Below are positions 18,524 through 27,584 of a stretch of DNA of 64,000 nt, piece after piece. The notes below the pieces were generated by a model that was not told the origin of the DNA, did not search any database, and worked only from the letters and a program-made list of their open reading frames with translations. The translations under genes and the position numbers were made by a program. The stretch covers positions 282,911 to 346,910 of the forward strand of contig JAHCGZ010000001.1 of assembly GCA_022117465.1 (NCBI GenBank), read 5' to 3'. This DNA comes from Candidatus Nitrosopumilus limneticus (lineage in GTDB: Archaea > Thermoproteota > Nitrososphaeria > Nitrososphaerales > Nitrosopumilaceae). Positions within the stretch are counted from its first letter, which is position 1; each line of letters opens with the position of its first letter.

Positions 18524-18991
18524 TTAAATCATTCTCCTTACGACAGTATCAAGTTCTCTGTTAGCACCAAGAATACCTTTTTGTCCATATAATTTCTTAG
18601 TACTTCTTTTGAATCCTAGTACAGGAGGTGATAAAGCAAACCAAGGTTTTAGTGGAGATAATTTTGATAAAGTAGCCTTTCCATCAGCCAAAGCAGTTCC
18701 TAATTCTGCAGCATTTGCAAATCCAAGTTCTTTAATATCCTTATCAGTAATTTTTTGATAACCATCCTTTCTGGCTTTCTTTTCAATAAGTTCTTGTGCT
18801 AAAGATGCATCAATTTCAACCCAAGAAACATAGTGTTGTACTTTTCTTAACATTCCCAAAGTATTGTCTTTTGCAGGTAAAATTGTTGCACGATATTTTT
18901 TATCTAATTTTAATAAAGTCATTGTATGAGTTGCCCAGTAGGGACAACCTGCTTGACCTTTAATTCTAACAACAAGATATGCATTTGCCAT
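18524..18991 (-). CDS. rpl30: 50S ribosomal protein uL30
   Basis: About 155 residues, the long archaeal/eukaryotic form of L30 (L7-like). Opening MANAYLVVRIKGQAGCPYWA and RATILPAKDNTLGMLRKVQH are typical. A start at 19000 would use an ATGA overlap with uS5; I prefer 18991, which matches the family N-terminus, but either is possible. Followed closely by uL15. Confidence 0.93.
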   Translation of the reverse strand: MANAYLVVRIKGQAGCPYWATHTMTLLKLDKKYRATILPAKDNTLGMLRKVQHYVSWVEIDASLAQELIEKKARKDGYQKITDKDIKELGFANAAELGTALADGKATLSKLSPLKPWFALSPPVLGFKRSTKKLYGQKGILGANRELDTVVRRMI

Positions 18992-18996
18992 TTCTA

Positions 18997-19710
18997 TCAT
19001 CCTTGACTAAATGTCTGTCTAAGACAATTCAGTACTGCTTTTGATGTGGAATTCATTGTAGGAGTAGAACCTTTTGCGGTAGTCCATGCATCCTTTAATC
19101 CTGCTAATTCCAATAATCGTTTAACTTTTCCACCTGCAACAAGACCTAATCCACGAGGTCCAGGAATAATTTCAATAGTGACACTTCCACCCTTTCCTTT
19201 TACTTTGAATGGAACAGAATGTTTTTGATCACATCTACATTCCCAACTACCACATCCCATTTTGATAGGACTAACATTTAGTAGAGCTTGACTAGTAGCT
19301 TTTTCAATTGCAATTCTCATTTGTTTAGATTTACCTTGACCAATTCCCAAATAACCATTTTCATTTCCAGTTGCAACAATTGCTTTGAATCGCGTTGATT
19401 GACCGTTTGTAGTCATTCTTTGAATTATACCAACATCCACAACTTCACTTTTTAAATCAGGTAATAATTTTTTAATAATTCCAGACTCTTGAATTCTTAA
19501 TCCAGATTCTAAAATTTCTTCAATTGAAGTAATTTCTCCAGATGCAACTTTTTGTCCCAAAATAGTTTTTGGTACCCAAACTTCTTCTTCAGGTTCTCTA
19601 CGAGCTCTTTTAGGACGTTCAGATGTTGCTCCAGCCGGACCTCTTCCATAAACTGGTGGACCCCTACTTCTTCCGCCTTGTCCGGGTTTAGATTGTGTTG
19701 ATTGACTCAT
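18997..19710 (-). CDS. rps5: 30S ribosomal protein uS5
   Basis: 237 residues, the long archaeal form. A basic, Gly/Arg-rich N-terminal extension (GRGPAGATSERPKRARREPE) leads to the S5 domain with TRFKAIVATGNENGYLGIGQ (double-stranded RNA-binding fold) and a C-terminal domain containing RGLGLVAGGKVKRLLELAGL. QKHSVPFKVKGKGGSVTIEI lies between. Involved in decoding fidelity at the mRNA entry side. Located 2 bases from uL18 and overlapping uL30 by 4 bases if the longer uL30 start is used. Confidence 0.95.
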   Translation of the reverse strand: MSQSTQSKPGQGGRSRGPPVYGRGPAGATSERPKRARREPEEEVWVPKTILGQKVASGEITSIEEILESGLRIQESGIIKKLLPDLKSEVVDVGIIQRMTTNGQSTRFKAIVATGNENGYLGIGQGKSKQMRIAIEKATSQALLNVSPIKMGCGSWECRCDQKHSVPFKVKGKGGSVTIEIIPGPRGLGLVAGGKVKRLLELAGLKDAWTTAKGSTPTMNSTSKAVLNCLRQTFSQG

Positions 19711-19712
19711 TT

Positions 19713-20195
19713 CTATTTGACCTCACTATCGATAGTTGATTTAATTTTAGAAATTTCATTTTTAACTTTAAGATGTTCACCATTGATTCTTTCTTCAGCA
19801 GGAAATGATTCAGAATCAGCTGGAACTGTAAGACCGGCATCAATTGCTCCTTTCAAAGCTGCTGCCATTCTTTGAGTATATCGTCTAGTACCAGTATACA
19901 AAATTGCATTTTTTGCACCTTTACCTAATGCCTTCTTACCTGCCAAATAACCTGTAAGATATGCAGCAGATATACTCTTTCGAGAACCTTTCCATCCTTT
20001 TTCAAGTAAGTATCTAGAATGGGCCGATGCAATAACAGTGTCACCAGTCATTCCAGGTTTAAGAACTTGAACTTGTGTATTCTCATTTGAAATATTTACA
20101 GTAATGAAATCATGCTTACCAAGTAACATGGTACCACGTTTACGATAATTTGTCTTTTCTTCTCTAAGTCTTCTCAATATTTTTGAATAAGCCAT
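19713..20195 (-). CDS. rpl18: 50S ribosomal protein uL18
   Basis: 160 residues, archaeal L18 (L5-like) that binds 5S rRNA. REEKTNYRKRGTMLLGKHDF is the basic N-terminus; AAYLTGYLAGKKALGKGAKN is the typical central helix region, then TGTRRYTQRMAAALKGAIDA. In most archaea eL32 and eL19 precede uL18; here those two are encoded 7 kb away on the other strand, and argF is the upstream gene instead. Confidence 0.95.
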   Translation of the reverse strand: MAYSKILRRLREEKTNYRKRGTMLLGKHDFITVNISNENTQVQVLKPGMTGDTVIASAHSRYLLEKGWKGSRKSISAAYLTGYLAGKKALGKGAKNAILYTGTRRYTQRMAAALKGAIDAGLTVPADSESFPAEERINGEHLKVKNEISKIKSTIDSEVK

Positions 20196-20218
20196 CTACA
20201 GGATCTGACTTTGAAACT

Positions 20219-20231
20219 GCTATTATATACG
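20219..20231 (-). promoter_or_regulatory. TATA box before uL18
   Basis: Minus-strand CGTATATAATAG between argF and uL18. Its centre is about 27 bases before the uL18 ATG (20195), predicting a leaderless internal transcript that would let the ribosomal genes be expressed independently of pfdA-ftsY-argF. Confidence 0.55.
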
Positions 20232-21146
20232 TTAAGCGTGAAGTAATGCTAAAAGTAATGCTTTCTGAGAATGGAGTCTATTTTCTGCCTCATCCCAAAC
20301 TACAGATTGTGGTCCGTCAATTACAGATGAAGTAACTTCTTGTTCGCGTTTTGCAGGAAGACAATGTAAAAAGATAGCATTTTTCTTTGCAAGACTCATT
20401 ATTTTATCATTAACTTGATATTTTGGAAGGAAATTCTTGATTTTATTACTGTCTTTGTTATGAATTGAAGTATATGTATCAGTTACAACAACATCAGCAT
20501 TTTTAGCAGCTTTTAGAGGATCAGTAGTTAATTCGATATCAGTTACATTTTGAGAAATTTTAACAGTGGATTTGTCAGGTTCAAATCCTTTTGGAGTTGC
20601 AATAGTCATTGTGACACCAGATAAAGCAGCACCAAAAATCATGGAATTACAAACATTATTTCCATCTCCAATCCATGCAATTTTTAATCCTTTGAGAGTT
20701 TTTTTCTTTTCTTTAATTGTCATAAAATCTGCTAAAATTTGACAAGGATGAAATGAATCAGATAATCCATTAATTACAGGAACGCTTGCATGTTTAGATA
20801 ATTTATCAAGTATGGAATGATCATAAACACGAGCCATTATACAATCAGTATATTGTGAAAGAGTTTTTGCAGTATCTTCAATAGATTCACCACGAGATAA
20901 TTGTGTATTATTTGAAGATAAATTAATTGCATGGCCTCCTAATTGATACATTGCGGTTTCAAAACTTACACGAGTTCTAGTTGAAGGTTTTTCAAAAATC
21001 ATGGTTAGTGTTTTATTTTTTAATAACGGCTTGTTTGAACCCATTTTCGATTGTTTTTTTAATTTAATTGAATAATCGATTAATCCCAAAAATTCTTTTG
21101 AAGTTAATTCCGATAAAGTAAGTATATGTTTTGTTTTAATTTTCAT
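20232..21146 (-). CDS. argF: Ornithine carbamoyltransferase
   Basis: Forms citrulline from ornithine and carbamoyl phosphate in arginine biosynthesis. Family motifs are FEKPSTRTRVSFETAMYQLG (carbamoyl phosphate binding STRTR), SFHPCQILADFMT (HPxQ), WIGDGNNVCNSM and FLHCLPAKREQEV (HCLP with the catalytic Cys). Length 304 residues is normal. The ATG overlaps the ftsY stop as ATGA, so it is translationally coupled with a protein-targeting gene, an unusual partner that may only reflect gene order. Confidence 0.94.
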   Translation of the reverse strand: MKIKTKHILTLSELTSKEFLGLIDYSIKLKKQSKMGSNKPLLKNKTLTMIFEKPSTRTRVSFETAMYQLGGHAINLSSNNTQLSRGESIEDTAKTLSQYTDCIMARVYDHSILDKLSKHASVPVINGLSDSFHPCQILADFMTIKEKKKTLKGLKIAWIGDGNNVCNSMIFGAALSGVTMTIATPKGFEPDKSTVKISQNVTDIELTTDPLKAAKNADVVVTDTYTSIHNKDSNKIKNFLPKYQVNDKIMSLAKKNAIFLHCLPAKREQEVTSSVIDGPQSVVWDEAENRLHSQKALLLALLHA

Positions 21147-22588
21147 TTTTTTAACCTTCCAAATAATCCCCGTTTCTTTTTAGATTTTTCTTCTTTATCT
21201 TGTTTATGTATCTCCTCTTTATCAGATAACGTTACTTTTGATTCTCCAGGTTTGGGTTTACCATCGTTAATCCATTGACGAATTTTTTTAGCTAATTTGA
21301 TAGCCTCGGTATCAGATTCGGGTGCAGGTATATCAAATAAATCAGAATATTTTGCAATTTCTTTATCCTGAATTCCATAGAATGGATCATCAGAAATTAT
21401 TTCAGGTTCTGTTGTTAGTTCAGGTTCTGTTGTTGGTTCAGGTTCTGTTGTTGGTTCAGGTTCTGTTGTTGGTTCAGGTTCTGTTGTTGGTTCAGGTTCT
21501 GTTGTTGGTTCAGGTTCTGTTGTTAGTTCAGGTTCTGTTGTTAGTTCAGGTTCTGTTGTTAGTTCAGGTTCTGTTGTTAGTTCAGGTTCTGTTGTTGGTT
21601 CAGGTTCTGTTGTTGGTTCAGGTTCTGTTGTTAAAGATTCTTCCAATACAGATACATCATTTTTTTCTATTGTAACATCATTTAATGAACCAAATACATT
21701 TTCCAAAAATGTATTCTTATCAAAAGATTTTAAATCAGAATATTCTTGTCCAGTACCCAAGTAAAGAATTGGAGTAGATGTCACTTTTACAATAGATAAT
21801 GCAGCCCCGCCTTTTGCATCAGCATCACTTTTAGTCAAAATAGAACCATGAAACTTAACGTATTTATGAAATTCACGGGCTTGATTTACAGTATCATTAC
21901 CAGCTAAGGAGTCACCAACAAAAATAGTCATGTCAGGATTTACAACTTTAATGATTTTCTGAATTTGTTCCATTAAATTTTTACTTGTTTGCATTCTACC
22001 TGCAGTATCAATCAATACACAATCTGATTTGTGAGACTTTGCATATAGTACTGCATCTCTAGCAACAGCTGCAGGATCAGATTCATAATTTTGTGCAACA
22101 AGTTTTAGATTAAGACGATTAGCATGTTCTCGTAATTGTTCTATAGCACCAGCCCTAAAAGTATCAGCAGCGGCAATTACAACTGAATATTTTTTTTCTT
22201 GAAGTAAAGATGCAAATTTTGCTAAAGATGTAGTTTTTCCAGTACCATTAATTCCTACAAACACAATCAGAAAAGGTTCATTATGTTTCTTTTTTTCATT
22301 AATTTTTTCAAAAATATCAATATCTCCAACATTATCAAATAAACTAGAAATACTAGAAATTAAATTATCCTTAACAAATTTTTCAATTTCATTTTTATTA
22401 ACTTTGGCACCAATTAATTTTTCTTTTAAATTAGATTTGATAGAATCTATAACTTCACCAGCTACATCAGATTCTAAAAGAGAAATTTCAAGTTCAAAGA
22501 GTATATCTTCAATATCTTTTTCATTAAGTTCTTTTTCTCCAAGACTTTGTGCTACATTGGAAAACGCCTTACGAAGACTATCAAACAT
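21143..22588 (-). CDS. ftsY: Signal recognition particle receptor FtsY with repeat-containing C-terminal extension
   Basis: SRP receptor GTPase that docks ribosome-SRP complexes to the membrane. The NG domain fills residues 1-305: amphipathic start MFDSLRKAFSNVAQSLGEK, G1 FVGINGTGKTTSLAKFA, DTFRAGAIEQLREHA, DTAGRMQTSKNLMEQI, G4 TKSDADAKGGAAL, closing GTGQEYSDLKSFDKNTFLEN. Normal FtsY ends there. This one continues about 175 residues: 13 copies of the hexapeptide TTEPE(P/L/I), then a charged tail ending KKKRGLFGRLKK. In bacteria the acidic region and a basic amphipathic membrane-targeting helix lie N-terminal to NG; here comparable elements follow it. Preceded by pfdA and overlapping argF by 4 bases. 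Confidence 0.93.
   Translation of the reverse strand: MFDSLRKAFSNVAQSLGEKELNEKDIEDILFELEISLLESDVAGEVIDSIKSNLKEKLIGAKVNKNEIEKFVKDNLISSISSLFDNVGDIDIFEKINEKKKHNEPFLIVFVGINGTGKTTSLAKFASLLQEKKYSVVIAAADTFRAGAIEQLREHANRLNLKLVAQNYESDPAAVARDAVLYAKSHKSDCVLIDTAGRMQTSKNLMEQIQKIIKVVNPDMTIFVGDSLAGNDTVNQAREFHKYVKFHGSILTKSDADAKGGAALSIVKVTSTPILYLGTGQEYSDLKSFDKNTFLENVFGSLNDVTIEKNDVSVLEESLTTEPEPTTEPEPTTEPELTTEPELTTEPELTTEPELTTEPEPTTEPEPTTEPEPTTEPEPTTEPEPTTEPELTTEPEIISDDPFYGIQDKEIAKYSDLFDIPAPESDTEAIKLAKKIRQWINDGKPKPGESKVTLSDKEEIHKQDKEEKSKKKRGLFGRLKK
21398..21631 (-). repeat. 13-copy 18-bp tandem repeat inside ftsY
   Basis: Thirteen consecutive 18-base units (234 bases) encode TTEPEP or TTEPEL, the last TTEPEI. 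Units differ by a single base (plus-strand GGTTCTGTTGTTGGTTCA versus ...GTTAGTTCA), in the order P P L L L L P P P P P L I. The blocks of like units point to slippage or unequal crossing-over. Unit length keeps the frame, so copy number can vary without breaking the gene. Confidence 0.95.
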
Positions 22589-22591
22589 TAT

Positions 22592-23017
22592 CTATCCCAA
22601 TTCTGGTGATTGTTGAAATTGCATTAATTGATTCATCTGTTCCCTTCCTTGTTCTAATCTATTTGCAGCATCATGTTTTTTCGCAGCAGTGTCTTGTAAA
22701 GCAATTTCAATTTCCTTGATTCTAGCTTCAAAATAGTTAATTGCTGCAGGAAAATCTTTTTCTACTGCAACGCCTGCACCGATATTTACAACAATTTTGT
22801 TATTTGATGAGATTTTTGTTGGAATATATGCTCCCATCCCAAGAGGAACCAGAGCATCAGAATCAGATTGATTGCCAAGGGATTTAATGGATTCAATTGC
22901 AGCAATTGCTTCTCTGAAAATACTTAGAAAAGTTCCTTCCCTTTGAGATAAATCAGAAAAATATGTTTCAAGCATTTGCATTTGTTGCATTAGTTGTTCA
23001 ACCTGTTGTTCACTCAT
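22592..23017 (-). CDS. pfdA: Prefoldin subunit alpha
   Basis: 141 residues. Two long coiled-coil helices (N-terminal EQQVEQLMQQMQMLETYFSD; C-terminal FEARIKEIEIALQDTAAKKH to the end) flank a beta-hairpin region containing LVPLGMGAYIPTKI and KIVVNIGAGVAVEKDFPAAI, the diagnostic pattern of the alpha subunit. The hexameric chaperone holds unfolded proteins for the thermosome. A TATA-like TTTATAAG near 23045 lies upstream on this strand. First gene of the long minus-strand run; pfdA next to ftsY is a frequent archaeal arrangement. Confidence 0.93.
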   Translation of the reverse strand: MSEQQVEQLMQQMQMLETYFSDLSQREGTFLSIFREAIAAIESIKSLGNQSDSDALVPLGMGAYIPTKISSNNKIVVNIGAGVAVEKDFPAAINYFEARIKEIEIALQDTAAKKHDAANRLEQGREQMNQLMQFQQSPELG

Positions 23018-23106
23018 TTACAATGAATTATGTTTAGACGCTTATAAATTAATTCACGACATTATTTTATAAAATTAAAAATAAATAAAAAAATAAAGAT
23101 TTAACT

Positions 23107-23727
23107 TTATTTTGTTTTAGAGAATCTATCTTCTACTTCATCCCAATTTACTACATTCCACCATGCTGCAATATAGTCTGGTCTTTTGTTTTGATAGTTT
23201 AGATAGTATGCATGTTCCCAAACATCACAACCCAATAATGGTACTAATCCTTCAGTTCTTGGACTAGTTTGGTTTGGCATTGATTTGTATTCAACTTTTG
23301 ATGTTGAAGGATTGTATACTAACCATCCCCAACCACTACCTTGAATTACAGTAGTAGTAGATGTAAATTTCTCCTTAAAGTCAGCAAAGCTTCCAAATGA
23401 ATGATTGATTGCATCAGCAATTGATCCATTAGGTTCTCCACCGCCATTTTGTTTCATGCTATTCCAAAATAACCTGTGGTTATCATAACCACCACCATTG
23501 AAATTAACTGCCCCTCTTTGTGCTTCTGGTACTGAATTAATATCAGATAAGATATTCAGAATATCTTTTTCTTGAATATTATTCGGACATGCTTCAAGAG
23601 CAGCATTCAATTTGTCAGTATATGCTTGATGATGTTTTGTATGATGAATCTCCATTGTTTTTGCATCAATGTGAGGTTCTAATGCATCATATGCATACGG
23701 CATTTTAGGAAGTGTGTATTTTCCCAT
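23107..23727 (-). CDS. sod: Superoxide dismutase, Fe/Mn family
   Basis: Cytoplasmic superoxide detoxification. About 206 residues. The metal ligands are visible in MEIHHTKHHQAYTDKLN (first His plus the HH near it), a His in the NHSFGSFADFK helix region, and the DVWEHAYYLNYQNKRPDYI motif (Asp and His). GSGWGWLVYNPSTSKVEYKS precedes the ligand motif. Fe or Mn cannot be decided by eye. I chose the start at 23727 (MGKYTLPKMPYAYD) because the longer frame to 23751 adds residues outside the family and would extend over the likely promoter. Divergent from the subtilase. Confidence 0.94.
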   Translation of the reverse strand: MGKYTLPKMPYAYDALEPHIDAKTMEIHHTKHHQAYTDKLNAALEACPNNIQEKDILNILSDINSVPEAQRGAVNFNGGGYDNHRLFWNSMKQNGGGEPNGSIADAINHSFGSFADFKEKFTSTTTVIQGSGWGWLVYNPSTSKVEYKSMPNQTSPRTEGLVPLLGCDVWEHAYYLNYQNKRPDYIAAWWNVVNWDEVEDRFSKTK

Positions 23728-23784
23728 TAAATAATTTAGATTTTTATTCAATTTATTGCTTTAGTAAGCAATTCATTTTTACTT

Positions 23785-25833
23785 GTGAAAAGAACTAAAA
23801 AATTCATGAAATTGTTAGTAATTTTTTCAATATTGCTAATTTTTACATCAAGTTTGATTGTATTACAATTAATCGAATCTGAAAATAAAATTACAACATA
23901 CATTGAAAATAGCCTTCCATATATTGGAACAGAAATTCCAAGGATGGAAGGAATGGATGGAACTGGAATTAAAATAGCTGTAATCGATACTGGAGTAGAT
24001 TTTAATCATCCAGATTTATTTGGTTGGGGTCCAGATGGAAAAGTAATTGGTGGATATAATTTCATACAACCAACTCAACTACCTATGGATACCAATGGAC
24101 ATGGAACCAAAGTTGCAGGAATAATTGCAGCAGATGGAAACGTATTAGGGGTTGCACCCAAAGCAAAAATTCTAGCATACAAAGTATCAGAGGATGGTGA
24201 AGGTGTTTCATCAGAATTAATTTCAGGAGCAATCCAAAAAGCAATTGAAGATAAAGCTGATATCATTAATATCAGCTTAGGAGTAAATAGAACAAATTCA
24301 AAAATAGATAATGCAGTTAATCATGCTTTAGATAATGGAATTTTTGTTGTAACAGCTGCAGGAAACGATGGACCAGGGTTAGAAACAATTGGAAGTCCGG
24401 GAAAAAATTTCAAATCAATCACAGTTGGTGCAACTTATAATAATTTGACTTCAAGTTTAATTGCTACATTAGAAATTGATGAAAAACAATATACAGTAAT
24501 TCCAATGGTAGGTTCATCAAAAACAGATAAACCAATTACAGGAAAAATAATAGCCGGAGATTTTGGTAAAAATAGTGACTTAGAAAATCTCGATGTTAAA
24601 GATTCAATTCTAATTGTTGAAAGAGGAAGTGATGTTGAAGGAGAATTATTATTTTTTTCAATTAAAGAAATGAATGCTGCAAAAGCAGGTGCAAAAGCAC
24701 TAATTGTTTACAATAATGTACCAGGTATTTTTTTGGGAGAATTAATTCATGAATTTTCAGAACCAGGATATTTACCACAAATTCCCGTAGTTTCGATAGA
24801 TAGAGAGGAAGGACTAGAAATTATTGAATCAATTGAAAAAAGAAATTCAGCAATAATTAATTTATTTTTTAATCCAGATTTTGTAGCACATTTTAGTTCA
24901 AGAGGACCAGTTTCGCCATTTTATATAAAACCAGATATTGTGGCACCAGGAGCATACATCAACACCACACAAATTAATTCTAGCTACAATTTGACAAGCG
25001 GAACAAGTTTTGCTGCACCACATGTTAGTGGAGCAGCAGCATTACTGATGCAAAAAAATCCAGAATTACAAAATCATGAGATAAAATCATTACTAGTAAC
25101 CACGGTTCAACCAGTTTCTAATGCCTATGGACAAAAATTTTCTATACATGATTCAGGATCAGGAAGATTAGATATAGCCAGTGCATATAATGCAAAATTA
25201 ATTATCAATCCAATAAATTTTGTCATTAATTTATCACCAGATCAACTCTTAATAGAAAAACAATTAGAAATAAAATTAATTGAAGGAACACTAAAAAATA
25301 TGGATGTCATATTTGAAGGACCAGAATTTATAGAATTTTCACATGACATTAAAAATGGAAATCTGCAAATTTTATTTAAAGTAATTGAAGAAAAATATGG
25401 AGAACATGAAGGGAAAATATTAATCAATCATGAAAAAATAAGATATACAATTCCAGTTATTATACACTATACAGAAGGTTCAGTTTCAGTATTTCAAGAA
25501 AATAAAAAACTATTTTTTGAAATAAATCATCCAGAAAAATGGAGTTTTGCAAAAATTATAATCATAAATAGTTTAAATGGAAATACAGATACAATCACAG
25601 CCACACCAGATAAAATACCAACATTAGAAATTTATGAAAATGGTGAGTATTGGATTGATGTCAAAATCAAAGTTGAAAATAATACATCAAATGTATTCAA
25701 TACAATTAAAATTACTTCACTTTCAGACAAAATAGAGAAAATTGAATTAATTGATATTCCAGAAAAACAAATTATATTGATTATTTCAATATTAATTATT
25801 GCTATAATTATTGGATTGTTAATTAGAAGATAA
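23785..25833 (+). CDS. Membrane-anchored subtilisin-like serine protease (S8)
   Basis: 682 residues from a GTG start. A hydrophobic signal/anchor (about residues 8-29) is followed by a catalytic domain with the triad Asp68 (IKIAVIDTGVDFNHPDL), His106 (DTNGHGTKVAGIIA) and Ser408 (TSGTSFAAPHVSGAAALLM), and the oxyanion Asn in FVVTAAGNDGPG. Between His and Ser is an inserted PA-type domain (about residues 225-360, with NAAKAGAKALIVYNN), common in large subtilases. The C-terminal 200 residues are beta-rich and end in a membrane segment (about 659-679) with RR at the cytoplasmic end. So the protease probably faces outward, held at the cell surface. It could process surface proteins; the substrate is unknown. 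Confidence 0.9.
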   Translation: MKRTKKFMKLLVIFSILLIFTSSLIVLQLIESENKITTYIENSLPYIGTEIPRMEGMDGTGIKIAVIDTGVDFNHPDLFGWGPDGKVIGGYNFIQPTQLPMDTNGHGTKVAGIIAADGNVLGVAPKAKILAYKVSEDGEGVSSELISGAIQKAIEDKADIINISLGVNRTNSKIDNAVNHALDNGIFVVTAAGNDGPGLETIGSPGKNFKSITVGATYNNLTSSLIATLEIDEKQYTVIPMVGSSKTDKPITGKIIAGDFGKNSDLENLDVKDSILIVERGSDVEGELLFFSIKEMNAAKAGAKALIVYNNVPGIFLGELIHEFSEPGYLPQIPVVSIDREEGLEIIESIEKRNSAIINLFFNPDFVAHFSSRGPVSPFYIKPDIVAPGAYINTTQINSSYNLTSGTSFAAPHVSGAAALLMQKNPELQNHEIKSLLVTTVQPVSNAYGQKFSIHDSGSGRLDIASAYNAKLIINPINFVINLSPDQLLIEKQLEIKLIEGTLKNMDVIFEGPEFIEFSHDIKNGNLQILFKVIEEKYGEHEGKILINHEKIRYTIPVIIHYTEGSVSVFQENKKLFFEINHPEKWSFAKIIIINSLNGNTDTITATPDKIPTLEIYENGEYWIDVKIKVENNTSNVFNTIKITSLSDKIEKIELIDIPEKQIILIISILIIAIIIGLLIRR

Positions 25834-25834
25834 T

Positions 25835-27439
25835 TTATGTAGAATATTTTGGACCTGCTGTAATAATGTCTTGTGAAACATTTTCAAATTTCTTGAAGTT
25901 CTCAACAAACATTTGAGCTAATTTTTTTGCTGAAAGTTCGTAGGAATCTTTGTCAATCCAAGTATTTTTAGGATCTAAAATTTCAGAGGGCACGCCTTCA
26001 ACTTCTGTTGGAATATCAAGATTAAACAAGTCATCATGACGATACTTTACAATATCAAGTGCACCAGAAATTGCTGCAGTAACCATTGCACGACTATATT
26101 TGATCTTTATTCTCTTACCAACTCCATATGGACCACCAGACCATCCAGTATTTACAAGATAAACGATAGTATTATGCTGATTAATTTTTTCACCAAGTAG
26201 TTTTGCATAAATTGAAGCTGGTCTAGGCATGAATGGGGCTCCAAAGCACTGAGAAAAAACAGATTTTGGCTCTTTAATTCCTCTTTCAGTTCCTGCTAAT
26301 TTACTTGTATACCCTGACATGAAATGATACATCGCTCCTTCTTTTGTCAATCTAGAAATTGGAGGTAAAACTCCTAATGCGTCAGCAGTTAAAAATACGA
26401 TAACACGTGGATTTCCACCAACACTTGGGATTACTGCACCTGGAATAAAATCTAAAGGATATCCAACACGAGTATTTTCAGTAAATGAGTTATCATCATA
26501 ATCTGGAACATTATCATTTAAAACAACATTTTCTAAAAGGGCACCAGGTTTAATTGCATTCCAAATTTCAGGTTCTGCCTCTTGACTTAGGTTAATACAT
26601 TTTGCATAACATCCACCTTCAAAATTAAATGTTCCATTATCAGACCATCCGTGTTCATCATCACCAATTAATTTTCTAGTATGATCTGCAGAAAGAGTTG
26701 TTTTACCAGTTCCAGATAATCCAAAGAATAATGCGGTATCTCCTTTTTCACCTATGTTTGCAGAACAATGCATTGGGAAAATATTACGGTCAGGTAATAA
26801 ATAATTCATTACGCCAAACATGCATTTTTTCATTTCGCCAGCATATTCAGTTCCACCAATCAAAACAACTTTTCTAGTCAAGTCAATTAAAATAAAAACA
26901 TCAGTTCTAGTTCCATCAATTTTAGGATCTGAGAAAAAATCATTTATACATAAAATAGTAAATTCAGGTTCATGTTTTTGCAGTTCCTCATCAGTGGGTC
27001 GAATAAACAAATTACTCGAAAACATGCTTTGCCAAACATGATCATTGATTACTCTAATTGGTAAACGAGTTTCAGGATCAGCACCTACAAAACCATCAAA
27101 AATAAAAAGTTCTTTGTTATTAACAAAATTTTTCATCTTTTCAAAAAGTTTGTCAAATTTACTACTTGAAAATTGGTGATTAATTTTACCCCAATCAATA
27201 GTATCGTGAGTTTTATCATCATATACAATAAATCGATCATCAGGTGATCGGCCAGTATATTTTCCAGTATTGACAGAAAGTGAACCTGTAGAGTTTACAA
27301 CACCCTCTTTTCTATCAACAGAAATAGCCACCATTTCATCAGTAGATAAATTTCTATGAACTTTAGACGGATTGATGCCAAAAGAGGTTAATTGTCCTAA
27401 AAATTGTTCTGTTCTATATTTACCAAGTAATTCTGTCAA
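25835..27439 (-). CDS. pckA: Phosphoenolpyruvate carboxykinase (ATP)
   Basis: Interconverts oxaloacetate and PEP with ATP, the gluconeogenic step linking the TCA cycle to sugar synthesis. 534 residues. Motifs: GKYTGRSPDDRFIVYDDKTH (substrate-binding), FFGLSGTGKTTLSADHTRKL (P-loop), LIGDDEHGWSDNGTFNFEGG (metal-binding Asp region), and TEYAGEMKKCMFGVMNYLLP. It is the ATP-type (bacterial/plant) form, not the GTP form. Convergent with the subtilase with only a base or two between stops. With korAB and mdh it forms part of the central carbon set in this window. Confidence 0.94.
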   Translation of the reverse strand: MTELLGKYRTEQFLGQLTSFGINPSKVHRNLSTDEMVAISVDRKEGVVNSTGSLSVNTGKYTGRSPDDRFIVYDDKTHDTIDWGKINHQFSSSKFDKLFEKMKNFVNNKELFIFDGFVGADPETRLPIRVINDHVWQSMFSSNLFIRPTDEELQKHEPEFTILCINDFFSDPKIDGTRTDVFILIDLTRKVVLIGGTEYAGEMKKCMFGVMNYLLPDRNIFPMHCSANIGEKGDTALFFGLSGTGKTTLSADHTRKLIGDDEHGWSDNGTFNFEGGCYAKCINLSQEAEPEIWNAIKPGALLENVVLNDNVPDYDDNSFTENTRVGYPLDFIPGAVIPSVGGNPRVIVFLTADALGVLPPISRLTKEGAMYHFMSGYTSKLAGTERGIKEPKSVFSQCFGAPFMPRPASIYAKLLGEKINQHNTIVYLVNTGWSGGPYGVGKRIKIKYSRAMVTAAISGALDIVKYRHDDLFNLDIPTEVEGVPSEILDPKNTWIDKDSYELSAKKLAQMFVENFKKFENVSQDIITAGPKYST

Positions 27440-27552
27440 TATTTTGAGCTCCTATCATGTTTTTGTGCTGATACAAGGTTCATGAGATATTTAGATCCGC
27501 TCTGATTTTCCTTATTATCTCTTTTCCATCTAAAAATTTTTTAGCCGAGGAA

Positions 27553-27561
27553 CGTATTTAT
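27553..27561 (+). promoter_or_regulatory. TATA-like element before eL32
   Basis: CGTATTTAT centred about 27 bases before the ATG at 27585. It predicts a leaderless eL32-eL19 mRNA. Confidence 0.4.
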
Positions 27562-27584
27562 TCCAAAATTCAAAACTTAGTTCC

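Noticed and set aside
21398..21631. Regular short repeats resembling a CRISPR array
   Set aside because: Units of 18 bases follow each other without spacers and are in frame inside ftsY; no cas genes are present.
21322..21675. 117-residue hydrophobic-looking open frame on the plus strand opposite ftsY (repeats of VLLLVQ)
   Set aside because: It is the antisense reading of the 13-copy 18-base repeat; its regularity comes from the FtsY repeat, and there is no start context or family.
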